This document shows, piece by piece, positions 1 to 8,119 of a stretch of DNA of 64,000 nt (within the stretch, counting starts at the first letter, position 1; every line of letters begins with the position of its first letter). The DNA is taken from NCBI RefSeq assembly GCF_018785245.1, contig NZ_WQPL01000005.1, forward strand, positions 1-64,000, in the 5' to 3' direction. Source of the DNA: Collinsella aerofaciens. Lineage in GTDB: Bacteria > Actinomycetota > Coriobacteriia > Coriobacteriales > Coriobacteriaceae. The position numbers and the translations under genes were made by a program. The notes under the pieces were generated by a model, which was not told the origin of the DNA, ran no database searches, and saw nothing but the letters and a program-made list of their open reading frames with translations.

Positions 1-15
1 TCAGGGTATCGGGTT

Positions 16-51
16 CCCACATTCATCCGCACATGTGCGGATGAATGTGGG
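16..51. repeat. Perfect 36-bp palindrome without a loop
   Basis: Two 18-bp arms, the left beginning CCCACATTCATCC, are exactly complementary with no spacer and meet at ACATGT. Nothing coding overlaps it. It could be cruciform DNA, a protein-binding site or a hairpin at the 3' end of a gene left of the window. The function is unknown. Confidence 0.8.
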
Positions 52-110
52 AGGTGTTCGGATGAAGTTGATAATCAAGGGGTAAAAGAGGAAACGCCTC
101 AAAATTCCCC

Positions 111-139
111 TTGCCCAACTTCGGCTGTTTGGTTACTAT
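111..139 (+). promoter_or_regulatory. Candidate promoter of tRNA-Ser
   Basis: TTGCCC and TACTAT are separated by 17 bp, and the expected start point lies about 8 nt before the mature tRNA. A hairpin with CAAGGGG/CCCCTTG arms (76-113) precedes and slightly overlaps the -35 box. The call is by consensus and spacing only. Confidence 0.5.
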
Positions 140-153
140 AGAACGGCTGTTAC

Positions 154-244
154 GGAGAGCTGACCGAGAGGCCGAAGGTGCTCGCCTGCTAAGCGAGTAT
201 GCCCCAAAAGGGCATCTGGGGTTCGAATCCCCAGCTCTCCGCCA
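154..244 (+). tRNA. tRNA-Ser, anticodon GCT
   Basis: The acceptor stem pairs GGAGAGC with GCTCTCC, followed by discriminator G and an encoded CCA. The anticodon stem CTCGC/GCGAG holds loop CTGCTAA with anticodon GCT, which reads AGC/AGU. A long variable arm (TATGCCCCAAAAGGGCAT) and the T-arm GGTTCGAATCC are typical of class II serine tRNAs. The last 18 nt and the downstream terminator recur at 418-466. Confidence 0.97.
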
Positions 245-258
245 GTTTAACTTTAAAG

Positions 259-285
259 AAGGGTCCCATTGGGGGTCCTTTTTTT
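259..285 (+). terminator. Intrinsic terminator of tRNA-Ser
   Basis: A 9-bp stem (AAGGGTCCC with GGGGTCCTT, including G-T wobbles) with a tight loop is followed by seven T residues. The same hairpin recurs at 450-475. Confidence 0.75.
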
Positions 286-297
286 GTGCGGAGAAAG

Positions 298-430
298 GAG
301 GCTGGGGATTCGAACCCGAGAGGGCACGGGCGTTAAGCAAACGCGAAAGCGTTTGTAGCCCGTGGGCGAAAAGCCGCCAGGCTTTGAAGCCGGAGGGCAT
401 GCGTAGCATGCCCGGACATCCCCAGCTCTC
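298..430. other. Multi-hairpin insert between duplicated tRNA ends
   Basis: The segment is closed by GCTGGGGAT (301-309) and its complement ATCCCCAGC (418-426), which are tRNA T-arm and acceptor sequence in opposite orientations. Inside are successive hairpins: CACGGGC/GCCCGTG enclosing AAACGC-gaaa-GCGTTT, then GGCTT/AAGCC, then GGGCATGC-gta-GCATGCCC. There is no credible ORF. It looks like a structured mobile or repeat element inserted at a tRNA 3' end. Another GCTGGGGATTCGAACC stands at 491-506. Confidence 0.6.
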
Positions 431-466
431 CGCCAGTTTAACTTTAAAGAAGGGTCCCATTGGGGG
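418..466 (+). repeat. Duplicate of tRNA-Ser 3' end plus terminator stem
   Basis: These 49 bp are identical to positions 227-275: the last 18 nt of the tRNA including CCA, the spacer and the first part of the terminator. An exact copy of a tRNA 3' end 191 bp downstream is what site-specific integration, or imprecise excision of an integrated element, leaves as attL/attR. Only 142 bp remain between the copies and no integrase is present. Confidence 0.75.
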
Positions 467-475
467 CCCTTTTTT
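450..475 (+). terminator. Second copy of the tRNA-Ser terminator
   Basis: AAGGGTCCC pairs with GGGGCCCTT and is followed by a T run. It differs from the first copy by T to C in the right arm, which improves pairing. Confidence 0.6.
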
Positions 476-511
476 AGTTGAACCACGTTAGCTGGGGATT
501 CGAACCTTCAA

Positions 512-541
512 AAATGAGGCGCCCCGTTGGACGCCTCATTT
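512..541 (-). terminator. Intrinsic terminator of the carboxypeptidase gene
   Basis: AAATGAGGCG and CGCCTCATTT form a perfect 10-bp stem with a 10-nt loop. Read on the minus strand it ends in a run of five T, 26 nt past the stop codon. Confidence 0.8.
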
Positions 542-566
542 GGTTCGATGTGATATCGCTCCGGCC

Positions 567-1907
567 CTACGCCTTGGGCGCCTTGGCGACGGTCTCGCTC
601 TCTGCCGCAAGTGGGCGGTTGTCGATGCGGCGGCCCAAGCGATCGAGCTTCACGAGCAGCCATTCAATGGGATTCGGCCCTGCGCCTTCCTCGTCGGCAA
701 CCAGGTCCATGACGGCGATCTTGGTGCCGTCCTGCTTGAGCGTAACGCTGCCCACCTTGTCGCCCACATGCACCGTGCCCGAAAGATCGTCGTAGCTAAC
801 CTTTTCGGTCACCTCGCCGGCAAGGGAAAACACGGTCGCTTGCGCCGTGGGATCGGCGAGCGTGGCGTCGATCGTCTTATCCGTCCAGTCGGTTTGACTA
901 ATGCGCGCCATAAGCGGGTTGCCGTTGGCGGTCTTTTCCTGCGTGTTGGCGATTGCGACCGTCACCTTGTGGTCGTAGTACCAGTTGGCAAGGGTGGCGG
1001 TATCGGTAAAGCGCTGGTCGGTGGTGGTGGAGTTCAAAATAACGGTGTAGATCTCGTCGCCATCGCGGTTGTAGGCACCCGTAAAACAATAGCCCGCGTC
1101 GTCGGTGGTGCCGGTCTTGCCACCGATGTTGCCATCTTGGCCCAGCAAATAGTTATGCGTGTCCATGGAATGCGAATGGTCGGTGCCGTCGGCGCCCGTG
1201 ACTTCGATCCAGGAATCCTCGCTCGCTACGACCTCGCGGATCGTGTCGTTTTTCATGGCCTCCTGCATCATCAGCGCTACGTCGTGTGCGGTTGAGTGCA
1301 TATCGCCAGCCCACTCATCAAAGTCCAGACCATGCGGGTTTTCAAAAAGCGTACCGGTGCAGCCGAGCTTCTTAGCGCGCTCATTCATGGCCTTCACAAA
1401 TGTGGCCTCGGCGTCTTTGGTCTTAGGGTCGATCTTCTTGCCCACATATTCGGCGAGCACGATGGCGGCGTCGTTGCCCGAGGGAATCATCAGGCCGCGC
1501 AGTGCCTGCTCCACGGTAAGCTCGTCGCCTTCGAGCAAGCCGGCGGTCGAATTACCCACGGTGGCCGCGGTGTTGCTTACCGTGACCTTCTCGTCCATCT
1601 TGCAATTCTCGACGGTTAGGATTGCGGTCATGACCTTGGTGATCGAGGCAATCTTGACCTGCTCATCGGCGCCGCGCCCATAGTAGACGGTGCCGTCTTT
1701 GCCCATGACGAGGGCATTGGTCGCATCGATATCGGGCAGGTTTTCGGCCGTGATGCCGCGCGCATCGGCGGTTTTGCCGCAAACATTGTCGGTCGTGAGC
1801 ACTTGGGCGCCGGCGACGGTGGGCGCGCCAGCGGCAAGGGCGATAGCGCAGACAAAGCCGGCGGCAAGCTGGGCTGAGCGCTTTGCAAAAGAGGTGAGGG
1901 ACTTCAC
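567..1907 (-). CDS. dacA: D-alanyl-D-alanine carboxypeptidase (PBP5/DacA family, peptidase S11)
   Basis: This enzyme removes the terminal D-Ala from peptidoglycan stem peptides outside the membrane. From the chosen GTG start it has 446 residues. A signal peptide comes first (KSLTSFAKR, then a hydrophobic stretch ending APTVAGAQ). The penicilloyl-serine motifs follow: SITK at 88-91, SGN at 143-145 and KTG at 264-266. A C-terminal domain of about 110 residues contains an amphipathic segment (PIEWLLVKLDRLGRRI) that fits the PBP5-type membrane anchor. The reading frame is open further upstream to 2018, but a TATACT box lies inside that extension and the GTG puts the signal peptide at the N-terminus, so the shorter form is preferred. 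The gene is divergent from the VanRS-like pair, which suggests control of cell-wall D-Ala trimming by that system. Family call is firm; the start is an inference. Confidence 0.9.
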   Translation of the reverse strand: MKSLTSFAKRSAQLAAGFVCAIALAAGAPTVAGAQVLTTDNVCGKTADARGITAENLPDIDATNALVMGKDGTVYYGRGADEQVKIASITKVMTAILTVENCKMDEKVTVSNTAATVGNSTAGLLEGDELTVEQALRGLMIPSGNDAAIVLAEYVGKKIDPKTKDAEATFVKAMNERAKKLGCTGTLFENPHGLDFDEWAGDMHSTAHDVALMMQEAMKNDTIREVVASEDSWIEVTGADGTDHSHSMDTHNYLLGQDGNIGGKTGTTDDAGYCFTGAYNRDGDEIYTVILNSTTTDQRFTDTATLANWYYDHKVTVAIANTQEKTANGNPLMARISQTDWTDKTIDATLADPTAQATVFSLAGEVTEKVSYDDLSGTVHVGDKVGSVTLKQDGTKIAVMDLVADEEGAGPNPIEWLLVKLDRLGRRIDNRPLAAESETVAKAPKA

Positions 1908-1946
1908 AGATTTCGCTTTCGACGGGATGGTCTCTTCTGAAACTAG

Positions 1947-1952
1947 AGTATA
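1947..1952 (-). promoter_or_regulatory. Candidate -10 box of dacA
   Basis: TATACT on the minus strand lies about 40 nt before the preferred GTG. No good -35 box is seen 16-18 bp upstream, so activator dependence is possible. Confidence 0.35.
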
Positions 1953-2104
1953 TCGTTTGCCGGCGTCGGCGATCATCGCGTGCGCGCTTGGCCCACATCC
2001 GCACCCGAACGGGCACAAGGGTGCTTAAGGCCGACTTAATCACCCACGCTTGTTGTGTGTGGCGTGCGTCGCCTCAGGCATAATGGAGCGCGAGAGGAGC
2101 ACGC

Positions 2105-2800
2105 ATGAACGAGCGCATTTTGGTAGTTGATGACGAGAAGGCCATCGCCGACTTGGTTGGCATCTACCTTACAAAAGAGGGCTTTGATGTCCAGATTGCC
2201 TATAGCGGGGCCGATGCTGCCAAGGCGATTTTGGAGCAGGAGTTCGATCTGGCGCTGCTTGATGTCATGCTGCCCGATATCGATGGGTTTGAGCTGCTGC
2301 GTACGATCCGTTCCAGCCATACCTATCCCGTGATCATGCTGACGGCGCGCGATGCCCAGCAAGACAAGATCGGGGGCCTTTCGCTTGGCGCGGACGATTA
2401 CGTGGTTAAGCCGTTCCGTCCGCTGGAGCTCATCGCGCGCGTGCACGCTCAGCTTCGCCGCTACACCAGCTACGGTAGCCGTGCACAGGCGGCCGAGTCG
2501 CCGACCATTCAGCTCGACGGCTTGGAGATCAACCGCGATGCCCGTTCCGTGACAGTGGACGGTTCACCGGTTCGCCTCACGCCCACCGAGTATTCAATCT
2601 TGCTGTATCTGGTCGAGCATCGCGGCAGCGTGGTGGCCGTGGAGGACCTGTTCCGCGCGGTGTGGAACGAGGACTTTATGCCCGGCTCCAACAATACGGT
2701 GATGGTGCATATTCGCCACTTGCGCGAAAAGATCGGCGACGACGCACAAAAGCCACGCTTTATCAAAAACGTCTGGGGCGTCGGCTACATCATCGAATAA
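2105..2800 (+). CDS. OmpR/PhoB-family response regulator, VanR-like
   Basis: The 231-residue protein has a receiver domain (acidic pair Asp9/Asp10, phospho-acceptor Asp53 in LLDVMLPD, Lys102 in VVKPF) followed by a winged-helix DNA-binding domain (about 135-230). GAGAGGAG 8 bp upstream is a good ribosome site, and a CATAAT box sits about 25 bp upstream of the start. It is followed by its kinase 26 bp downstream. The kinase resembles VanS, so the pair is called VanRS-like, but no vanHAX genes are in the window. The target is more likely the divergent carboxypeptidase gene or other wall genes. Confidence 0.88.
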   Translation: MNERILVVDDEKAIADLVGIYLTKEGFDVQIAYSGADAAKAILEQEFDLALLDVMLPDIDGFELLRTIRSSHTYPVIMLTARDAQQDKIGGLSLGADDYVVKPFRPLELIARVHAQLRRYTSYGSRAQAAESPTIQLDGLEINRDARSVTVDGSPVRLTPTEYSILLYLVEHRGSVVAVEDLFRAVWNEDFMPGSNNTVMVHIRHLREKIGDDAQKPRFIKNVWGVGYIIE

Positions 2801-2826
2801 CGCTTTTCGCTTGTGAGGATCTTGAT

Positions 2827-4065
2827 ATGACAAAAGACGATAGGCAAGCGTTCGAGGTGCCCGATCGGCTCTTTGAATACGTGAGGTCGGTCGTCGACAA
2901 CCGCGCGCTTGCAACGGTGCTGCTCTTTTTGCTGAGCCTGCTGCTGATTGGCATCGACAACATCGTCGGAATCTTGGCGGTGCTGCTTGTCGGCTTTTTG
3001 CTGATCGATCGATTTGAGATCGTGTGCCGCTGCGTGGTGATTGGCGGCGCCGCGTGGGCCATGACGTTGGCGATTGGCGCCATGGCGCTCGGCGGCATCG
3101 AAGGGCCGGTGCTGTTCGATGCCGGCTTTGTATTCAACATGCTTGGCTTTGTGCTGGCGCTTGCCGCGTGCGTGCTGTTCTTGTGCGGCCGCGCCCTGTA
3201 CTACCAGGGCTACGAACAGGGCGAGCAGCATGCCGATTGTGTGCTGGCCGCTCGTATTCAAGATCGCCTGATCGATCACCCCGACACCTGGGATAACATC
3301 GACGGCGACTTCTTGGAGGTCGAGGGCGCCCTTAACCGCGTGCGTGACCGTGAGCGCAAGGTGCAGCAAGCTCTGCGTGACGAGTCGCATCGCAAGGACG
3401 ATTTGGTCACGTACTTGGCACATGACCTACGCACCCCGCTTGCCAGTGTGGTGGGCTATCTTTCGCTGCTGCAAGAGGCTCCCGAGCTGCCGGTTGAGCA
3501 ACGTGCGCACTTTACGGGCGTGGCGCTCGACAAGGCGCACCGGCTCGATACGCTCATCGAAGAGTTCTTCGATATCACGCGCTTTGACTTCCACGATATC
3601 GTGCTCACGCGCGGCTATGTTGATCTGGGGTTGCTGCTGGCTCAGGTGGCTGACGAGTTCTATCCCATCCTCAACGAGCAGCATAAGGAAGTCCAAGTTG
3701 ATATTCGAGAGGACCTGACGGTGCTCGTGGATGGCGACAAAATGGCTCGCGTGTTCAACAACATCATGAAAAACGCTATTGCCTATAGCTATGAGGGCTC
3801 GACCATCACGATCGAGGCCAGACGCCGGGACGGCGGTGGCGTGCGCGTGCGCTTTATCAATCAGGGCGATCCCATCCCTGCGGCAAAGCTCAAGGTGATC
3901 TTTGAGAAGTTCTATCGCCTGGATGCGGCGCGTGCGACCAATCGCGGCGGCGCTGGACTGGGGATTGCCATCGCCAAGGAGATCGTATGCGCGCACGGCG
4001 GTACCGTTGCGTGTGAATCGACGCCCGAACACACGATATTCACCATCGAGCTGCCCGCCGCATAG
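2827..4065 (+). CDS. Sensor histidine kinase, VanS-like
   Basis: The protein has 412 residues. Four hydrophobic segments lie at roughly 28-60, 63-90, 98-122 and the segment border near 125, so it is polytopic with little extracytoplasmic domain. The dimerization and phosphoacceptor box is TYLAHDLRTPLASVVGYLSL with His199. The N box (NNIMKNAIAYS) and G boxes (FEKFYRLD, GGAGLGIAIAKEI) are intact. The stretch after the His box (LDKAHRLDTLIEEFFDITR) closely matches VanA-type VanS. The start is the ATG after TGAGGATC; upstream in-frame codons overlap the regulator gene. It probably phosphorylates the preceding regulator. The signal is not readable from sequence; intact intramembrane sensing is inferred from the short loops. 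Confidence 0.87.
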   Translation: MTKDDRQAFEVPDRLFEYVRSVVDNRALATVLLFLLSLLLIGIDNIVGILAVLLVGFLLIDRFEIVCRCVVIGGAAWAMTLAIGAMALGGIEGPVLFDAGFVFNMLGFVLALAACVLFLCGRALYYQGYEQGEQHADCVLAARIQDRLIDHPDTWDNIDGDFLEVEGALNRVRDRERKVQQALRDESHRKDDLVTYLAHDLRTPLASVVGYLSLLQEAPELPVEQRAHFTGVALDKAHRLDTLIEEFFDITRFDFHDIVLTRGYVDLGLLLAQVADEFYPILNEQHKEVQVDIREDLTVLVDGDKMARVFNNIMKNAIAYSYEGSTITIEARRRDGGGVRVRFINQGDPIPAAKLKVIFEKFYRLDAARATNRGGAGLGIAIAKEIVCAHGGTVACESTPEHTIFTIELPAA

Positions 4066-4168
4066 CCAGTGTGCCCTTACAAACACTTGACAATGCGCTC
4101 ACGTGCATATGAGCCGCGATTCCTACTATCGATACTGCTGAATTGATATCGATGTGGAGGTATGCGGT

Positions 4169-5044
4169 ATGACGGCTGCTGCGGCTGTGGAGCCCACGGA
4201 GCTTGAAGAACTCATGAAAGCGCAGGCCGAGGCCGCGCACGAGCGCGAGGTTGGGGATGCGACTCGCCCCACGGCAGAGGATCTTGCCGCCTCGCCGACG
4301 CGAATCGATGTCGAGGGCCTCGACCTGTTCTATGGCGACCACCATGCGCTCAAGGACGTGAATATCAAGATCCGCGACAAGCAGATTACCTCGTTCATCG
4401 GGCCTTCGGGCTGCGGAAAGTCCACGTTGCTGCGCTGCTTTAACCGCATGAACGACGGCATCAAGGACTGCCGCATCGAGGGCAAGATTGCGCTCGATGG
4501 TCAAGATATCCTGGGCGACTACGACATCTGCCGCCTTCGCCAGCGCGTGGGCATGGTGTTCCAGCGCCCCAACCCGTTTCCCATGAGCATCTACGACAAC
4601 GTCGCGTATGGTCCGCGCGGTATGGGTGTGCGCGATCGCGCTGCGCTGGATGAGCTGGTCGAGGACTCCCTTCGTCGCGCTGCGCTATGGGATGAGGTCA
4701 AGGACAAGCTCAAAGAGTCGGGTCTGGGTCTTTCGGGCGGCCAGCAGCAGCGTCTGTGCATCGCCCGCGCACTTGCCGTGCAGCCCGACATTCTGCTGAT
4801 GGACGAGCCGACCTCGGCACTCGACCCTGTGTCGACGCTGGTGGTGGAGCAGCTGGCCTGCGAGCTCAAAGAGACCTGCACGCTCGTGGTCGTTACGCAC
4901 AATATGCAGCAGGCGGCGCGTATCTCCGATTCGGTCGCATTCTTTTTGCTGGGTGAGCTGGTGGAGCACGCGCCCACCGCGCAACTCTTCAAGAATCCGA
5001 CCGATCCGCGCACGGCGGATTATTTGACGGGACGTTTTGGCTGA
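4169..5044 (+). CDS. pstB: Phosphate ABC transporter ATP-binding protein PstB
   Basis: This is the ATPase of the high-affinity phosphate importer, acting at the inner face of the membrane with PstC and PstA. It is 291 residues: Walker [10 protein letters not shown] (78-86), a Q-loop ([15 protein letters not shown]), signature LSGGQQQR (188-195) and Walker [14 protein letters not shown] (208-220). The [15 protein letters not shown] stretch is typical of PstB. An N-terminal extension of about 45 charged residues precedes the ABC domain. The ATG has GGAGG 8 bp upstream; a GTG at 4154 would place the Shine-Dalgarno inside the gene. pstS, pstC and pstA are not in the window, so pstB is detached from its partners, but a PhoBR-like pair follows within 65 bp and supports the phosphate role. 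Confidence 0.92.
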   Translation: MTAAAAVEPTELEELMKAQAEAAHEREVGDATRPTAEDLAASPTRIDVEGLDLFYGDHHALKDVNIKIRDKQITSFIGPSGCGKSTLLRCFNRMNDGIKDCRIEGKIALDGQDILGDYDICRLRQRVGMVFQRPNPFPMSIYDNVAYGPRGMGVRDRAALDELVEDSLRRAALWDEVKDKLKESGLGLSGGQQQRLCIARALAVQPDILLMDEPTSALDPVSTLVVEQLACELKETCTLVVVTHNMQQAARISDSVAFFLLGELVEHAPTAQLFKNPTDPRTADYLTGRFG

Positions 5045-5108
5045 TACCATCTAGTAAAGGTACCTTTAGGGTTAAGATGCGGTCATGCCGGCCGCAAAGG
5101 GGTTCAAC

Positions 5109-5837
5109 ATGATCTATTACGTCGAGGACGATGACAACATCAGGGATTTGACGGTCTATGCACTGCGCAAGCAGGGAATCGAGGCCGAGGGCTTTTCGTG
5201 CGACGGTGAGTTTAAGGCTGCCGTGGCGCGACGGGTACCCGATGCCGTCCTGCTCGACATCATGCTGCCCGATACCGATGGTTTGGCGATTATGCGTCGC
5301 CTGCGCGCCGACCGCCTGACGGCGACGGTGCCCATCATGATGCTTACTGCCAAGGACACCGAGCTCGACAAGGTGATGGCGCTCGATGGCGGTGCCGACG
5401 ATTACCTGACTAAACCCTTCTCGCTCATGGAGCTCGCCAGCCGCTGTCGCGCACTGCTGCGTCGCGGCGGTATGGTCAAACAGGCGAGCGATGTGCTCAG
5501 CGTGGGCGACATTGTGCTCTCGCCCAGCCATCGCGAGGTGACCGTTGCCGGCGAGCCGCTTAAGCTCACCCTGCGCGAGTTCGACCTGCTCGAGTACCTC
5601 ATGCGCAAGCCCGGCGTGGTTTTTACCCGCGAGTCGTTGCTGCAGAGCGTGTGGGGCTGGGACTTCGACGGCGGTTCGCGCACCGTTGACGTGCACGTGC
5701 AGACGCTTCGCCAAAAACTGGGCGAGCATGCCAGCGCCATCGAGACCGTGCGCGGCGTGGGCTACCGCTTGGCCGAGCCTTCTGCCGGTGATGGTGCCGA
5801 AGGTGACGACACCGCGGCCACCGCATCGGAGGAGTAA
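5109..5837 (+). CDS. OmpR-family response regulator, PhoB/PhoP-like
   Basis: The protein has 242 residues, with a receiver domain (acidic residues VEDDD at 5-9, Asp50 in LLDIMLPD, Lys102 in LTKPF) and a winged-helix domain (about 128-225). A short acidic, Ala-rich tail follows. The ATG with AAAGGGG 6 bp upstream is preferred over an earlier ATG at 5085. It lies 64 bp after pstB and 3 bp before its kinase, so the three genes probably respond to phosphate together. The assignment as PhoB/PhoP rests on context and the PhoR-like partner, not on a diagnostic residue. Confidence 0.87.
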   Translation: MIYYVEDDDNIRDLTVYALRKQGIEAEGFSCDGEFKAAVARRVPDAVLLDIMLPDTDGLAIMRRLRADRLTATVPIMMLTAKDTELDKVMALDGGADDYLTKPFSLMELASRCRALLRRGGMVKQASDVLSVGDIVLSPSHREVTVAGEPLKLTLREFDLLEYLMRKPGVVFTRESLLQSVWGWDFDGGSRTVDVHVQTLRQKLGEHASAIETVRGVGYRLAEPSAGDGAEGDDTAATASEE

Positions 5838-5840
5838 CCC

Positions 5841-7265
5841 GTGGTCTTCGCCCCCCAGGGAAAACATACGCTGTCGCACCGCGTTTTTGTGACGATCTTT
5901 GTCTGCGCCATGGCGGTTATCGTGGCGTTTACGGTGCTGGGTGCGTTCTTTGTGCAAAACACCTTGGCGGATGCCACGAGTGCCAACTTGGCGCAAGAAA
6001 CCGAGCTCATTGCTGCCGCCCTCGACGAGCAGCAGGAGCCCATCCCGTTCTTGCGTAGCCTCGATCGAGAGGACTTGCGCATCACGCTGATTAACAAGGA
6101 TGGATCGGTTGCCTACGACAACGAGGCGTCGCCTTCCACACTGCCCAACCATGGCGATCGCCCCGAGGTCATCGAGGCCTTTGAGAGTGGTTCGGGTTCC
6201 GCGGAGCGCGCAAGCTCTACGCTCGACGAGATTATGCTGTATCGCGCCGTCGCCCTTGATAACGGCCAGGTTGTCCGCTTGGCGCAGGCCCAGCCTGGCG
6301 TTGCGGCGATTTTGCTGTCGATGGTGGCGCCGATGCTGCTTATCGCAGCAGCGGGTGCGGTACTCTCGTTTTTTATGGCGCGCCGCGAGTCCCGTGCCAT
6401 CATCGCGCCTTTGCAAGAGGTGGATTTGGACCACCCACGCCGTAGCTATGAGCACGCCTATGCCGAGATGGTCCCCATGCTTGAGCGTATTGAGTCGCAG
6501 CGCCAGGAGCTCAAGCGCCAAATGGCGGTGCTGGCGGACAACGACCGTATGCGCCGCGAGTTCACGGCGAATATCACCCATGAGCTCAAGACGCCGCTTA
6601 CGGCGATTTCGGGCTATGCCGAGCTCATCGCAAACGGCATGGTCGAGGGCGAGGGCGACCTGCGCAACTTTGGCGGTCGCATCTATCGTGAGGCGGGCCG
6701 CTTGGCAGCGCTTGTCAACGATATCCTTACGCTGTCTAACTTGGACGAGGCCGAGCGTGCAACTGAGGGCGAGGCGGTGCCCATTGGGTCCACGGAGCCT
6801 ATTGAGCTCTCGCGTGCCATCTACGCGGTTGAGCAGCGTCTTGAACAGGTCGCCCGTCAGGCGAATGTGACGATAAGTCATGAGACCAAGCCTGTGGTCA
6901 TCGAGGGCGTGTCGCGCTTGATTGACGAGCTCATCTATAATCTGGCAAGCAACGCCATCCGCTACAATCGACCCGGCGGTACGGTTACGCTGCAGTGCGG
7001 CACCAACGACGAAGGCCATCCGTTCCTTGCGGTCGCCGACACGGGAATCGGTATCGCGCCTGAAGAACAGGGCAAGGTATTTGAGCGGTTCTATCGCGTG
7101 GACAAGAGTAGGTCCAAGGCGCGCGGCGGAACCGGTCTGGGGCTTGCCATTGTCAAGCATGCGGCCCTGTATCATCACGCCACGCTCGATCTGTCGAGCG
7201 AGTTGGGCGTGGGAACCACCATTACGGTGACGTTTCCCATACAGCAGGACGAGCCATTCGCATAG
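5841..7265 (+). CDS. Sensor histidine kinase, PhoR-like
   Basis: The 474-residue protein has two membrane segments (about 15-38 and 155-179) flanking an extracytoplasmic domain of about 115 residues. A linker follows, then a HisKA domain with His247 in NITHELKTPLTAISGYAE, and a HATPase domain with NLASNAIRYN, DTGIGI and GGTGLGLAIVKHAA. The GTG start is placed by GGAGGAG 5 bp upstream and the 3-bp gap to the regulator. Domain order matches Gram-positive PhoR. The downstream hairpin at 7291-7319 probably ends the transcript. Confidence 0.87.
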   Translation: MVFAPQGKHTLSHRVFVTIFVCAMAVIVAFTVLGAFFVQNTLADATSANLAQETELIAAALDEQQEPIPFLRSLDREDLRITLINKDGSVAYDNEASPSTLPNHGDRPEVIEAFESGSGSAERASSTLDEIMLYRAVALDNGQVVRLAQAQPGVAAILLSMVAPMLLIAAAGAVLSFFMARRESRAIIAPLQEVDLDHPRRSYEHAYAEMVPMLERIESQRQELKRQMAVLADNDRMRREFTANITHELKTPLTAISGYAELIANGMVEGEGDLRNFGGRIYREAGRLAALVNDILTLSNLDEAERATEGEAVPIGSTEPIELSRAIYAVEQRLEQVARQANVTISHETKPVVIEGVSRLIDELIYNLASNAIRYNRPGGTVTLQCGTNDEGHPFLAVADTGIGIAPEEQGKVFERFYRVDKSRSKARGGTGLGLAIVKHAALYHHATLDLSSELGVGTTITVTFPIQQDEPFA

Positions 7266-7290
7266 CGATACAACATAGGTATTGATGTAG

Positions 7291-7319
7291 ACGCCGCATT
7301 TGACTTTCGGGTGCGGCGT
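7291..7319 (+). terminator. Hairpin after phoR-like gene
   Basis: ACGCCGCA and TGCGGCGT form a perfect 8-bp stem with a 13-nt loop, followed by a T/G-rich stretch (TGTTGTGCAATTTT) rather than a clean T run. Confidence 0.55.
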
Positions 7320-7460
7320 TGTTGTGCAATTTTACGATTGCTTCCGACATTTTTACAGGAGAGCCTGTTTCTTATGTATAGAGTTTGGTCTCGGCAAAAA
7401 GATGCGATAACATACGGTCAGTTTTGTCAATACGAACTGGGGAAATGAAAGGCAAGCTGC

Positions 7461-8117
7461 ATGACCCTTCTCGAACTGTTCCAGCTGCTCAAAAAGCACC
7501 TTCAGCTGGTCATCACCCTTCCGGTGGTCTGCGCGATCGCCATGGGCATCGTGTCCTTCGCCGCGATGGACAACACCTATACCGCGACGACGAGCATGTA
7601 CATTCTCGCCAAGACCGACGATAGCGGCCAGATGAGCTACAACGATCTCTCGGCGAGCCAGATGCTTTCCAACGATATCGCCACGCTGCTGGATAGCGAT
7701 AGCGTTAAGAGCGGCGCCGCCAAGGAACTGGGCCTCACCGATCTGGATGACTACAAGGTGTCTGTTTCCTCCGAGACCACCACGCGTGTCATTACGCTTT
7801 CGGTTACCGGCACCGATGCCAAGGAGACGGCTGAGGTCGCAAAGGCCATAGCTAGCTCGGTGAGTACGGTCGCTCAGAACGTCGGCGCTGCCCAGAGCAT
7901 CAACGTTATCGACGAGGCTAAGACCCCCGAAGCCCCCAGCGGCCCCAAGCGCACGCTGTATATTGCCGTCGCGTTCCTCGCCGGTATCTTTATCGCAGTC
8001 GCCTATGTCGTTTTGGCAGACATGCTCAATACCCGCATCCGCGGTGCCGAAGAGGCGGAAGAGCTCCTGGGCATTCCCGTTGTTGGCCGAATTCCGGCTA
8101 TGAAAGGTGGTAAATAG
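7461..8117 (+). CDS. Polysaccharide co-polymerase (Wzz/CpsC/YveK family)
   Basis: This is the membrane adaptor that sets polysaccharide chain length and activates the separate tyrosine kinase in Gram-positive bacteria. It is 218 residues: a cytoplasmic N-terminus (MTLLELFQLLKKH), membrane helix 1 (about 16-36), an extracytoplasmic region to about 165 and helix 2 (about 168-190). A short cytoplasmic tail ends GIPVVGRIPAMKGGK and normally contacts the kinase. It starts the CpsC-CpsD-CpsB operon; the kinase gene begins 2 bp after its stop. No glycosyltransferase or flippase genes follow, so the polymer locus must lie elsewhere. Confidence 0.88.
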   Translation: MTLLELFQLLKKHLQLVITLPVVCAIAMGIVSFAAMDNTYTATTSMYILAKTDDSGQMSYNDLSASQMLSNDIATLLDSDSVKSGAAKELGLTDLDDYKVSVSSETTTRVITLSVTGTDAKETAEVAKAIASSVSTVAQNVGAAQSINVIDEAKTPEAPSGPKRTLYIAVAFLAGIFIAVAYVVLADMLNTRIRGAEEAEELLGIPVVGRIPAMKGGK

Positions 8118-8119
8118 GC

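Noticed and set aside
418-436. Second tRNA gene after tRNA-Ser
   Set aside because: Only the 3' 18 nt of the tRNA are duplicated; no anticodon arm or 5' half is present.
4989-7178. Long minus-strand open frame opposite the PhoBR-like genes
   Set aside because: Antisense shadow of two clearly coding genes, caused by high GC at third positions; no ribosome site or family match.
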